A stretch of DNA of 64,000 nucleotides from Planctomycetaceae bacterium. Its GTDB lineage: Bacteria; Planctomycetota; Planctomycetia; Pirellulales; Lacipirellulaceae. Positions 49,126-57,297 of the stretch are shown here, piece after piece (position 1 is the stretch's first letter; each line of letters begins with the position of its first letter). Below the pieces are notes generated by a model. That model had not been told where the DNA came from. It saw only the letters and a program-made list of their open reading frames with translations, and made no database searches. The translations under genes were made by a program, and so were the position numbers. The stretch lies in the NCBI GenBank assembly GCA_002702655.1, contig PABB01000080.1, forward strand, positions 124,001 to 188,000. Reading direction: 5' to 3'.

Positions 49126-51402
49126 ATGATTTCCCGCCGGTTGATGTTTCTGCTCGCTGTCGTGTGGACGTGTCACGCGGCGCCCGCTCGCGCCCAATTG
49201 CGAATCGTTTCGTACAACACGGGCACGGGGCAGGTCGACGGCACGCAAACGGCTCGCTCGGGCATGGATTTGGTCCTCTCGGCGATTGGCGCAGAGGTCG
49301 TCGGCGGGATCGCCAAGCCGATCGACGTGCTGATGCTGCAGGAGCAGTACACGACCTCCATTTCGACGCAGTCGGTCGTCGACGTGCTCAACGGCATCTA
49401 CGGCGCCGGCGTCTACGCCCGCTCGTCGCTCAATGCGGCGACCAGCCATCCCGAGGGCGCCGGCGGCGGGCCGGCGTTGGTCTACAACACGCAAACCGTC
49501 GAGCTGCTCGGCGAACAGCGTTCGGGCTCCGTCAACGGGTCGGCCCAGGCGCGCTCGACGATGCGGTATCAGTTGCGACCGGTCGGCTACGACGCCGCGG
49601 CCGACTTTTATGTCTACAACGACCACTATAAGTCGGACACGGGCTCGGAGAACGCCGCCCGACGGCTGATCGAGGCCACCAACGTTCGTACAAATTCCGA
49701 CGCGCTGGGCGAGGGCACGCACGCGATCTACGCCGGCGATTACAACATCCAGACCAGCAGCGAGGATATGTACCAGCATCTCCTCTCCGCCGGTCCCGGG
49801 CAGGCGTTCGACCCCATCAACGCACCCGGCTCGTGGCACGACAATTCGTCGTTGCGGTACACGCACACGCAGAGCCCGGCCACCTCGTCGCAGTACTCGG
49901 GGCAGACGCTGGGCGGAATGGACGATCGGTTTGACTTTCAGCTGGTCACCGGCGAGTTTCTCGACGGCGAGGGGCTGGACTACATCCCCGGTTCCTATCG
50001 CGCCTTCGGCAATGACGGGACGCACGCCTGCTGCAACAGTCCGATCACCTCCAGCGGCGGCGCCTCGCCTGCCGTGCTCAACGCGTTGATGACCGTGTCG
50101 GACCACCTGCCAGTGGTCGCCGATTACCAACTGCCGGCCGTGATGGACGTGACGCTGGGCTCCGTGCCGTCGATGATTTCCGTGGGCGCGCCGATTGCGC
50201 TGGACGTGATGGTGCAGAACATTGCCGACGTGCTCGTCAGCAACGGCGCCGACGAACTGGACTACACGATCACGGTCAGCGGCGCCCTGACGGGCGGCGG
50301 TCTCATGGACACCGCCTTCGCCCTGGGCGGGGCCAACACGCACCAGGTGTTTCTCGACACCAGTATGGCGGGGTTCAAGAGCGGGCTGGTCACCGTCAGC
50401 GCGTCCAGCCAGGGCGCGGCCAACGCGCTGTGGACGCTGCCGGTGAATTGGAGCGTCGGCGGCGGGACCGCCGTCTTCACCCAGGTCGCCGGCGATGATT
50501 TCGACGCGCCGCAAAACTTGATCAGCTTCAGCCAATCGCCCGCGGTCGACTCGGGCGCGTATGACAACGTGAACGAAGGCTACGGCGTCTTTCAGGTCGG
50601 TTCCGGCGCGCCGATCCCGAGCCACCTGCGCGACAACTCGCTCAACGAGCCGGACTCGCTGGGCATCGTGGACGTGACGACTAAGTCCGACGCCTGGTTC
50701 GGCGTGCTGAACCTGAAGAACGATAACAATCCCACGGGCGAAGCGTCGGCCACCTGGCAGTTTGACGTGTCGGGGGCGTCCGGCTTGCAGGTCTCGATCG
50801 ACATGGCGGCGATGGGCGACTTTGAAGCCGGCGGCGTCACGCCGGACGCCTTCAACTGGACGTACGAATTCGATGACGCCGGTGAACAACCGCTGTTCAC
50901 CTCGTCCGTCGACGAATCGGCCACGGCCACTTATTTTCTGGCGGACGGCAACCCGCGGACGCTGGCCGATCCGCTGTCGATGACGCCCGCCGACGGCGAC
51001 GCCGTGGAGTTGTCGAACGTTTTTCAGACGCTCACAGCGCTACTGACGGGGTTGGGCGACGTGCTGACGCTGCGATTCTCGGCGACCGGCGACGGCGGCG
51101 AGGCGTATGTGTTTGACAACATCGTCGTCGAAGGCCTGGTTAGCGTCGCACTGCCGGCTGATTTCGACGGCGACGGCGACGTGGACGGCGCCGATCTGGC
51201 GATGTGGCAGAGCAGCTACGGCGTCGACGACGGCGGCGATGCGGACGCCAGCGGCACGACCGACGCCGCGGACCTGCTGCTGTGGCAGCAGGGCTTCACC
51301 GGTTCCACGGCCACGGGCGCGCCCGTGCCCGAGCCGGCGGCAATACTGTTGGCAACCGTCGCTGCGATGGCTTGCGTCGCCGCAGGGCGTCGCCGCGGTT
51401 GA
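49126..51402 (+). CDS. Secreted EEP-fold phosphodiesterase with dockerin and PEP-CTERM
   Basis: A 758-residue exported protein. ATG 49126 (MISRRLMFLLAV) gives a compact signal peptide ending ARAQ; earlier starts would run through the terminator. EEP motifs: LRIVSYNTGTG (about 25), VLMLQEQY (about 70), AIYAGDYNIQ (about 205) and TVSDHLPVVADY (about 325). A middle domain with KSDAWFGVLNLKNDNNP (about 521) and MAAMGDFEAGG (about 561) is homologous to the protein at 46097. A dockerin-like pair (DFDGDGDVDGADLAMWQ, about 678) and VPEPAAILLATVAAM with RRRG end it. Its stop is shared with the converging gene. Confidence 0.9.
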   Translation: MISRRLMFLLAVVWTCHAAPARAQLRIVSYNTGTGQVDGTQTARSGMDLVLSAIGAEVVGGIAKPIDVLMLQEQYTTSISTQSVVDVLNGIYGAGVYARSSLNAATSHPEGAGGGPALVYNTQTVELLGEQRSGSVNGSAQARSTMRYQLRPVGYDAAADFYVYNDHYKSDTGSENAARRLIEATNVRTNSDALGEGTHAIYAGDYNIQTSSEDMYQHLLSAGPGQAFDPINAPGSWHDNSSLRYTHTQSPATSSQYSGQTLGGMDDRFDFQLVTGEFLDGEGLDYIPGSYRAFGNDGTHACCNSPITSSGGASPAVLNALMTVSDHLPVVADYQLPAVMDVTLGSVPSMISVGAPIALDVMVQNIADVLVSNGADELDYTITVSGALTGGGLMDTAFALGGANTHQVFLDTSMAGFKSGLVTVSASSQGAANALWTLPVNWSVGGGTAVFTQVAGDDFDAPQNLISFSQSPAVDSGAYDNVNEGYGVFQVGSGAPIPSHLRDNSLNEPDSLGIVDVTTKSDAWFGVLNLKNDNNPTGEASATWQFDVSGASGLQVSIDMAAMGDFEAGGVTPDAFNWTYEFDDAGEQPLFTSSVDESATATYFLADGNPRTLADPLSMTPADGDAVELSNVFQTLTALLTGLGDVLTLRFSATGDGGEAYVFDNIVVEGLVSVALPADFDGDGDVDGADLAMWQSSYGVDDGGDADASGTTDAADLLLWQQGFTGSTATGAPVPEPAAILLATVAAMACVAAGRRRG

Positions 51403-52338
51403 TCAGCCGTCGCTGCTGGGCGAGTCGACTTCGAAGTCTTTCCACTTCATCGCGCGGCGGAACGGTTCGACGCGGAGCATGACTTCGCCGTTCTGAAACA
51501 GCCGGACCGTGCCGTTCGATTCGCTGACGGTGATGGCGATGGCGCCGGTGGCGCGGCTGATGGCGGCGGCGGCCCAGTGCCGGGCGCCCAGGCCCTTGCT
51601 GAGCGTGATATCCGCGGCCGGCGCCGACACATGCTGGCAACCCGCGGCCACGGTGCCGTCGGCGGCGATGATAAACGCGCCATCCAGCTGGGCGACTTCT
51701 TTGATCGCTTCGCGCACCTTGGCATCGTCCAACTGTCGCTCGGACACGTTGTAGCCCCGCACCGGGTCGTAACCCAGCGGGTGGCAGTGTTTGAGCACTT
51801 TGCGGTGATCGCCCACGATCAACAGCGTGCCGACCGGCTTGCCCTCGCGCCCCTCGCGGCCGATGTCGACGGCCAGATCGACGGCCGTCTTGAGCGTGTC
51901 CAACGGCACGCGGGTTTCCAGTTGCCGCAGGTCGCGCACGGTGAGCCGGCCCAGGTGCTCGTCCAATCGCAGAATGCTGAGCGAGTCGATCTGGCCCGAC
52001 TCGAACCCGCTGTACATGGCCACCACGGCTCCGCCGGGCGGGAGCAGGTCGTCGGCCACGCTTTCCAGCAGCGCCTGGGCCAGCTTTTCCGCCACCGAAC
52101 TTTCGGGCAGGTTGACCGTCACGCAGGCGAATCCCTGCTCGTCGGCGCCGTCGCAGTGCTTCTCGTTTTCCACGGCCAGCACGACATGCCGGTTGCGCGT
52201 GGCGGCGCGGAGCTTTTCCCAGTCGACCGCCCGCTCCAGAAAGATCAACAGCGCATCGGCTTCCTCGAATTCCGCCAGGCGCAGCGCGATCTGGCAGAAC
52301 GCTTCGAGTTGATCGGGAAACTTCGGGGCAGGGGCCAT
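51403..52338 (-). CDS. DisA_N/DAC-domain protein, probable diadenylate cyclase
   Basis: A 311-residue cytoplasmic protein starting at 52338 (MAPAPKFPDQLEAF). The C-terminal part is a DAC domain: QLDGAFIIAADGTV with DGA at 219-221, SKGLGARHWAAAAISRATGA (the RHR position reads RHW, 253-255) and ITVSESNGTVRLF (about 269-281). DAC enzymes join two ATP into c-di-AMP. The N-terminal 200 residues contain LLIVGDHRKVLKHCHPLG (about 172-189), a block also seen in archaeal-type DacZ-like proteins. The missing second Arg could affect ATP binding. The gene ends exactly against the gene at 49126. Confidence 0.82.
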   Translation of the reverse strand: MAPAPKFPDQLEAFCQIALRLAEFEEADALLIFLERAVDWEKLRAATRNRHVVLAVENEKHCDGADEQGFACVTVNLPESSVAEKLAQALLESVADDLLPPGGAVVAMYSGFESGQIDSLSILRLDEHLGRLTVRDLRQLETRVPLDTLKTAVDLAVDIGREGREGKPVGTLLIVGDHRKVLKHCHPLGYDPVRGYNVSERQLDDAKVREAIKEVAQLDGAFIIAADGTVAAGCQHVSAPAADITLSKGLGARHWAAAAISRATGAIAITVSESNGTVRLFQNGEVMLRVEPFRRAMKWKDFEVDSPSSDG

Positions 52339-52554
52339 TTGCGGGGCTGCACGAGTGGCAGGTCAGTCGCGCCGGCAGCGAGTGACGACCTCGCTGCAAG
52401 AACCGTGCAATTTAAAGCAGCCTCGCCTGCGCGACAATGCCGCGCGACACGGACTTGCAGCATGCGCACCACGGCACTGGGAGCCGTGTGAGGCGGCGAA
52501 CGTTTCTCTGTGGCGCACGGCTCGCAGAACCGTGGCACGCCGAGCTGCTCGCGC

Positions 52555-54255
52555 TTAGCGGCGCGACGACCCTGGTCCCGTGGCGACCTCTTTGCCTTCC
52601 AACTCGTCATACGGCTGGAAGTACAGGCGGTCGTACAACACCAACGCGTGGATGGCGTGCCCCAGCGGGCCGGCTTCCCAGTCGCGGCCGCGGTTGCTCC
52701 ACATCAGGTTGGCCAGGTAGTTGACGCCGCGGACCGTGCGGTAGTAGGTGAAGTGCTTCTCCTCGGCGGCGTACAGCAGCCACTCCAGGATATGCCCCGT
52801 GGTCTTCAGCCGGCGATCGATGTCGGCATCGTGACCCGGCCCGCGGAACCACTCGGTGCTGAAGCTGCCGTCGGAGTTCTGCAGACGGTAGGCGTAGTTC
52901 TGATAGTTGGCGACAAACCGCTTGGCCTGGGCGAACTCGCCCGTGAGCGGGCGGCCCGTTTTTTCGTATTTCTTGTAGGCAAACGTCAGGCCGGACAGCC
53001 GATGGGTGCCGCCGCAGGCCGCGGTGCGAACCGGCTGCCGCCGTTCTTCGTTGACCAGCTTGGCAAAATCCCACTGCATGCCCTGGTCGTTGACCCACTG
53101 ATCGTCGATGTCCAGGTAATTCTGCAGTCCCAGCAGCTTGAACGTCAGCTCGGTGCGAGGATAGCAGGTCTTCTTTTCCACCTCGACCAGGTCCGCGATC
53201 GTGAACTGCTTGTCGTCGACGCGGATCGGGTACGTGCTCTTCACGCGGGCCTGCGCCAACAGCGCCAGCAGTTGCCCTTCGTGCCCCTGCAGCGCCGGCC
53301 CGGTGCGGACCCGCAGCTCGCCGTCGTTGTTGATGTACAGCAGGTTGCGTTTGCGACACGGCTGGTTGAAGCAGAGCCACCCGACCGCCGTGATCGGCTC
53401 GCCGTCGGGGCCGTGCTGGCGGATCTGGCTATGCACCTCGAACGCCAGCATCTGGTGCATCACTTCCCACGGGCCGCGATTGCCGGTGTGCAACGGGTGA
53501 TCGTAGTAGTACTTCAGCACCCGGCGCACTTTGTCGCGCAGCGCGATCTGGTTGCGGGTGAGCGGCTTCAGGTTGCTGGCGGCGCGGGCGATTGCCTCGG
53601 GCTGCTGGCCGGGGTCGTTGTCGTCGGATTCGGCCGGGTCGCCGGCCTGGTCGGCGGCGCTCAGCGGCGCGGCCGGGCCCGTCTTCGCCAGCTCCTGGCG
53701 GTCGACTTCCTCGGGGGCGTCCGTTGCGGCTTCCGGAGATTTCTCGGCGAGCTGCGTCGCATCTTCGGGCGCACCGGCGGCGATGTCGTCCAATTCGTCC
53801 AGCGGCAGGGCGTCGTCCCCTTCCACCTCGTCAGGCTCGCCGGTTTGCTCGACGTACTGCTGGCCCAGCATCGGACCGGCCAGCGCAGGCGCGTCGTCCG
53901 ACGAGTTGTCATCGGGGTCGGCGTTGCGCGGGGCCGCGGAGCCGTCGAACCGCGCGGACGCTCCCTTGCTCAGCGCCGACAGACGGGGACGCCAGCCGTC
54001 ATGCGCGACGGGCGCGGTGCGCACCTCGCCGGTCTGCGGATCGGTCTGCGGACGCACGAACACCGGACGCATGGCTCGCGAAAGCACCCGCGTGCCGAAC
54101 TCCGTGTCGCCGGTGGGCACTGTCGGCGCCAATGTCGACGGTTCGCGGAACGAATCGTTCCACGGCGAAGCCGAGACCGCGGGCGCCGTGGTCAGGCCGA
54201 ACACCAGCACGATGCACGCCGGCAGTACGCCGCGCGCATAGTTTTTGCGCAACAT
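52555..54255 (-). CDS. Conserved-looking exported protein with helical C-terminal domain
   Basis: A 566-residue exported protein that I cannot assign. Start 54255 gives MLRKNYARGVLPACIVLVFG as signal peptide; an ORF extension to 54519 is Arg-rich and not credible. Residues about 60-250 are a low-complexity acidic linker (Asp, Glu, Ala, Pro). From about 255 onward a folded domain begins, with LRDKVRRVLKYYYDHPLH, HQMLAFEVHSQIRQHGP, DGSFSTEWFRGPGHDAD and TTGHILEWLLYAAEE, whose repeated helices and Gly/Asp turns suggest an alpha/alpha barrel as in some polysaccharide lyases or terpene-cyclase-like folds. The fold is inference. Likely periplasmic. Confidence 0.85.
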   Translation of the reverse strand: MLRKNYARGVLPACIVLVFGLTTAPAVSASPWNDSFREPSTLAPTVPTGDTEFGTRVLSRAMRPVFVRPQTDPQTGEVRTAPVAHDGWRPRLSALSKGASARFDGSAAPRNADPDDNSSDDAPALAGPMLGQQYVEQTGEPDEVEGDDALPLDELDDIAAGAPEDATQLAEKSPEAATDAPEEVDRQELAKTGPAAPLSAADQAGDPAESDDNDPGQQPEAIARAASNLKPLTRNQIALRDKVRRVLKYYYDHPLHTGNRGPWEVMHQMLAFEVHSQIRQHGPDGEPITAVGWLCFNQPCRKRNLLYINNDGELRVRTGPALQGHEGQLLALLAQARVKSTYPIRVDDKQFTIADLVEVEKKTCYPRTELTFKLLGLQNYLDIDDQWVNDQGMQWDFAKLVNEERRQPVRTAACGGTHRLSGLTFAYKKYEKTGRPLTGEFAQAKRFVANYQNYAYRLQNSDGSFSTEWFRGPGHDADIDRRLKTTGHILEWLLYAAEEKHFTYYRTVRGVNYLANLMWSNRGRDWEAGPLGHAIHALVLYDRLYFQPYDELEGKEVATGPGSSRR

Positions 54256-54632
54256 CGAAGAAGTCCCCCCAGTCGCGTCGCGGCAAGAGTCGGCCTGTGA
54301 GACCGATGGCGCCGCCCGCTGCGTTTGCGAATTTTGGGACGCGCGACGGCCTTGCTCGTCAATGCGTCGCAGCGGACGATCGCGCCGGATGGCAGCGAAT
54401 TGTCGCGCGAAGCGAGCACGGCGGCGTCGGGTGCGCCCGTGTGAGAGGTATCGGGCGCAGTCGGGGGAGAAGTTGACCCGGAAGCGGCAATTCCGGCGCG
54501 AGCGCGGATCACCGTACATTGCCGGGCGCCAGCACGGGGCGACTTGGCAACGCCAGGGCGTTTAGGGGAATTGGAGCGGTCGTAGCCTCCCCCTCGCTCG
54601 TAGGGAAAAGCGACTTACCACAACTGGCGACC
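54256..54632. other. Intergenic region between two minus-strand genes, nothing recognised
   Basis: About 375 bases upstream of the exported protein at 54255. I see no supported ORF, tRNA or strong terminator. It must hold the promoter for the minus-strand gene to its left. Confidence 0.45.
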
Positions 54633-55337
54633 TCAGTAAGCCGGAGTCTCGTCCGGCTGGGCGGCGACTTGCACGTTGGCTCCCCCCGCGGGCGCCTGCA
54701 GCGAGTCGGCGTACTGTCGCCAGGCTTGCACGTCGTTGCCCAGCTCCTGGCCGCTGGCCCCGCGCATTGCCTGCACGCCCGCGTACTGCATTGCGGGGTC
54801 GCGATCTTTGAGCGCCGCGGCGAGCGCCACGACGCTGGCGTCGGTCTTGATCTGCCCCAACGCGTCAACGGCCGCCACGCGCACGTCGAAATCGTCGTCG
54901 GTCCGCACCGCCGCGGCCAGCTTGTCGATGGCTGCCGCATCGCCGCGCCGGCCCAGCTCACGGCAGCAAGTCGTCCGGACCGTGGTGCTCTCGTCGCTGA
55001 GCCCTGCGATCAGCATCTGCGACGCCAATGGGGTTTGCAGTTCGGCAGCCGCCTGCTGAATCGCACTGCGGACGATGGGGTCGGGTTCAGATTGAATTTG
55101 CTGCGCCAGTTGGGCGCAAGCTTCCTGCTGCCCTTCGGGGCCCTCTTCCGCAGCGCGGGCGCCCAGCTCGCGCACGGCGGCCGACCGCATGGCAGGCGTC
55201 ACCAAATCGGTGCGGTCTTTGTGCCGAAAGGGCCAGCCCTGGCAGCCGACGACAGTCAGCACTCCCAGCAACAGGGCGGCGCACAGAGGCAGCTTCTCAG
55301 CAAGGTGGGCGGTGGCGAGGCGGGCAGGCATGGGCAT
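54633..55337 (-). CDS. HEAT-repeat lipoprotein
   Basis: A 234-residue lipoprotein. Start 55337 (MPMPARLATAHL; Met3 at 55331 also possible) gives signal ALLLGVLTVVGC with the lipobox Cys at 32. The mature part is built from HEAT-like helical pairs: AMRSAAVRELGARAAEEGPE, STTVRTTCCRELGRRGD (about 118-134), DFDVRVAAVDALGQIKTDAS (about 149-168) and AMQYAGVQAMRG. HEAT repeats bind other proteins; the partner is unknown. It is divergent from the ABC permease, with 120 bases between the starts. Confidence 0.9.
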   Translation of the reverse strand: MPMPARLATAHLAEKLPLCAALLLGVLTVVGCQGWPFRHKDRTDLVTPAMRSAAVRELGARAAEEGPEGQQEACAQLAQQIQSEPDPIVRSAIQQAAAELQTPLASQMLIAGLSDESTTVRTTCCRELGRRGDAAAIDKLAAAVRTDDDFDVRVAAVDALGQIKTDASVVALAAALKDRDPAMQYAGVQAMRGASGQELGNDVQAWRQYADSLQAPAGGANVQVAAQPDETPAY

Positions 55338-55457
55338 CGGCGGACGAGGGGAACAAGGCGACCGAGGGGGACGAATTGCCGCGGGACCGTACCAGAGCCG
55401 CCGCACCCGAGCTATGTCACTTACCCCCGGATGCCGCGGGAAAGTATGGTGGAGGGC

Positions 55458-57131
55458 ATGACCCGCCCGCGGCATACCCCTGAAACCACCCGCCTCGCGC
55501 TGGCACTGCTGGCAGTGGCGGCGGTGCTGGCGCTGGCTTGTACAGCTCGCGCTCGGGGGTTGCTGCTCAATTCGGTCGAGTTGGCCGCAGGCGCGGCGGC
55601 GATCGCGCTGCCCGCGGGGATCGTGTGGGGCCTGGCGCTGGGCAAGGCCGTGTTTCCCGGCCGGCGGCTGCTGGCGGCGGTCACCGTGGCGGCGCTGTTC
55701 GTGCCGCTGCAGGTCTACGCGGCCGCGTGGCAAACGCTGCTGGGGTTCGACGGTTGGACAACCGGCGGCGGGCCCGGCGACCCCTGGCTCGACGGACTTG
55801 CCGGGGCGATCTGGGTCCACGGTTGGGCTGCGGCGCCGTGGGTGGCGGTGCTGATCACCTGGTCGCTGGAGGCGGTCGAGCGCCGTCTGGAAGAAGAATC
55901 GCTGCTGGACGCCACCGCGGCCCGCGTGCTGGTTCGCGTGAGCCTCCGCCGCGCGGCGGGCGGCGTGCTGGCGGCCGCGGTGACGGTCTTCGCGCTGTGC
56001 GCAGCCGAGATTGGCGTGACCGATTTGTTCCGCGTGCGCACCTTTGCCGAGGAAGTGTACACCCAGGCGGCGCTGGGATCGCTCTCTGGCGGCGCCATGC
56101 CCGCCGATGACGCCGCCGCGCTGCGCGAAGCGCGCGACCTGACTGCCGGCACGCTGGCGCACTGGTTGTTGGGCGGGGCGGTGCTGCTGCTGGCCGCGCC
56201 GCTCGTTCCCCGCCCCGCCGAGGCCGACAGCGAAGCGGGCTGGCGACTCACCCCGCGCAGCAGCCCCAAACTCAACGCTGCGCTCGCCGCCGCCGCCGCG
56301 CTGCTGACCGCGGTCGCAGTCGTCGCACCGGCCCTCGGACTGGCGTGGAAGGCGGGCCTGTCGACCGCGCGCACTGCCCAGGGCGCGACCGCCGCGTGGT
56401 CGTTGGCCAAGTGCCTGCGGATGACCGGCCGTGCGCCGCTGGAACATGGCCGCGAGTTGCTGTGGTCGTTGGGCGTTGCCGCGCTCGCGGCCGCGGCCGT
56501 GATGATCGTGTCGGTCGTCGTCGCGTCGTGGGGCCGCCGCAGTCGCGGCGCGCGACTGACGGCGGGCGCAGTGGCCGCCGCCGCGCTCGCCGTGCCTGGT
56601 CCGCTGGTCGGCGTGGGCGTGATCCTGCTGTTGGCGCACGGCGTCGACTCGCCCTGGCATTGGCTCACTCCGATGTACGACCGCACCGTCGCGGCTCCCG
56701 CGCTGGTGCAAGCCATTCGCGCCTTGCCGCTGGCCGGGTTGGTCGTGTGGACGCAACTGGCCAGCGTGCCGCAAGGCTTGCTCGACGCGGCCGCCAGCGA
56801 AGGCGCCGGCCCGTGGTCGCGATGGGTGCGGATTGCGCTGCCGCTGCGAGCGCCCGGGTTGGCTGCGGCCTGTGCGGTCGCGTTGGTGCTGGCCGTGGGC
56901 GAAGTGTCGGCAACGCTGCTGGTGTATCCCCCCGGGGTGACGCCGCTGTCGGTGCGAATTTCACAACTGTTGCACTACGGCGTCGACGATCGCGTGGCCG
57001 CCTTGTCGCTGGCGCTGCTGCTGGGGACCGTGGCGCTGGGGACCGCGGCCAGTTTCGCGCTGGCGATTTGGCAAGATCGCCGATTGAAGAAAAATCACGA
57101 CCGCCATGCCGACCGCGCGCCGCTCGGGTAG
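55458..57131 (+). CDS. ABC transporter permease with two fused membrane halves
   Basis: A 557-residue integral membrane protein of the iron/thiamine-type (FbpB/ThiP-like) binding-protein-dependent permeases. ATG 55458 follows GGAGGG very closely, so ATG 55446 may be the true start. About twelve hydrophobic helices fall in two halves; the coupling loop of the second half is well preserved (LLDAAASEGAGPWSRWVRI, about 435-455), while the first (LLDATAARVLVRVSLRRA, about 150) is degenerate. GEVSATLLVYPPGVTPLSVR near 495-515 is typical. No ATPase or binding protein of this class is adjacent, so partners must be encoded elsewhere. Confidence 0.85.
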   Translation: MTRPRHTPETTRLALALLAVAAVLALACTARARGLLLNSVELAAGAAAIALPAGIVWGLALGKAVFPGRRLLAAVTVAALFVPLQVYAAAWQTLLGFDGWTTGGGPGDPWLDGLAGAIWVHGWAAAPWVAVLITWSLEAVERRLEEESLLDATAARVLVRVSLRRAAGGVLAAAVTVFALCAAEIGVTDLFRVRTFAEEVYTQAALGSLSGGAMPADDAAALREARDLTAGTLAHWLLGGAVLLLAAPLVPRPAEADSEAGWRLTPRSSPKLNAALAAAAALLTAVAVVAPALGLAWKAGLSTARTAQGATAAWSLAKCLRMTGRAPLEHGRELLWSLGVAALAAAAVMIVSVVVASWGRRSRGARLTAGAVAAAALAVPGPLVGVGVILLLAHGVDSPWHWLTPMYDRTVAAPALVQAIRALPLAGLVVWTQLASVPQGLLDAAASEGAGPWSRWVRIALPLRAPGLAAACAVALVLAVGEVSATLLVYPPGVTPLSVRISQLLHYGVDDRVAALSLALLLGTVALGTAASFALAIWQDRRLKKNHDRHADRAPLG

Positions 57132-57180
57132 AATGACGACGCGTATCCAGTCGGGCAATCTGACGGCAAACTGATTTCGC

Positions 57181-57220
57181 CGCGGAGCTTGCTCCGCGCC
57201 CCGGCCGCAAGCGGCGGGGC
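57181..57220. repeat. Two adjacent short hairpins
   Basis: CGCGGAGC-TT-GCTCCGCG (57181-57198) followed by CCCCGGCCGC-AA-GCGGCGGGG (57199-57219). They lie between the permease stop and the next start. They may end the permease transcript, though no T tract follows. Confidence 0.6.
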
Positions 57221-57297
57221 TAAATGGGATGCCACCGACGCACGTGGTTTTTCCCATTCGACGCGCCAATCCTTGCCGCTCACTCAACTTCCTTAAC

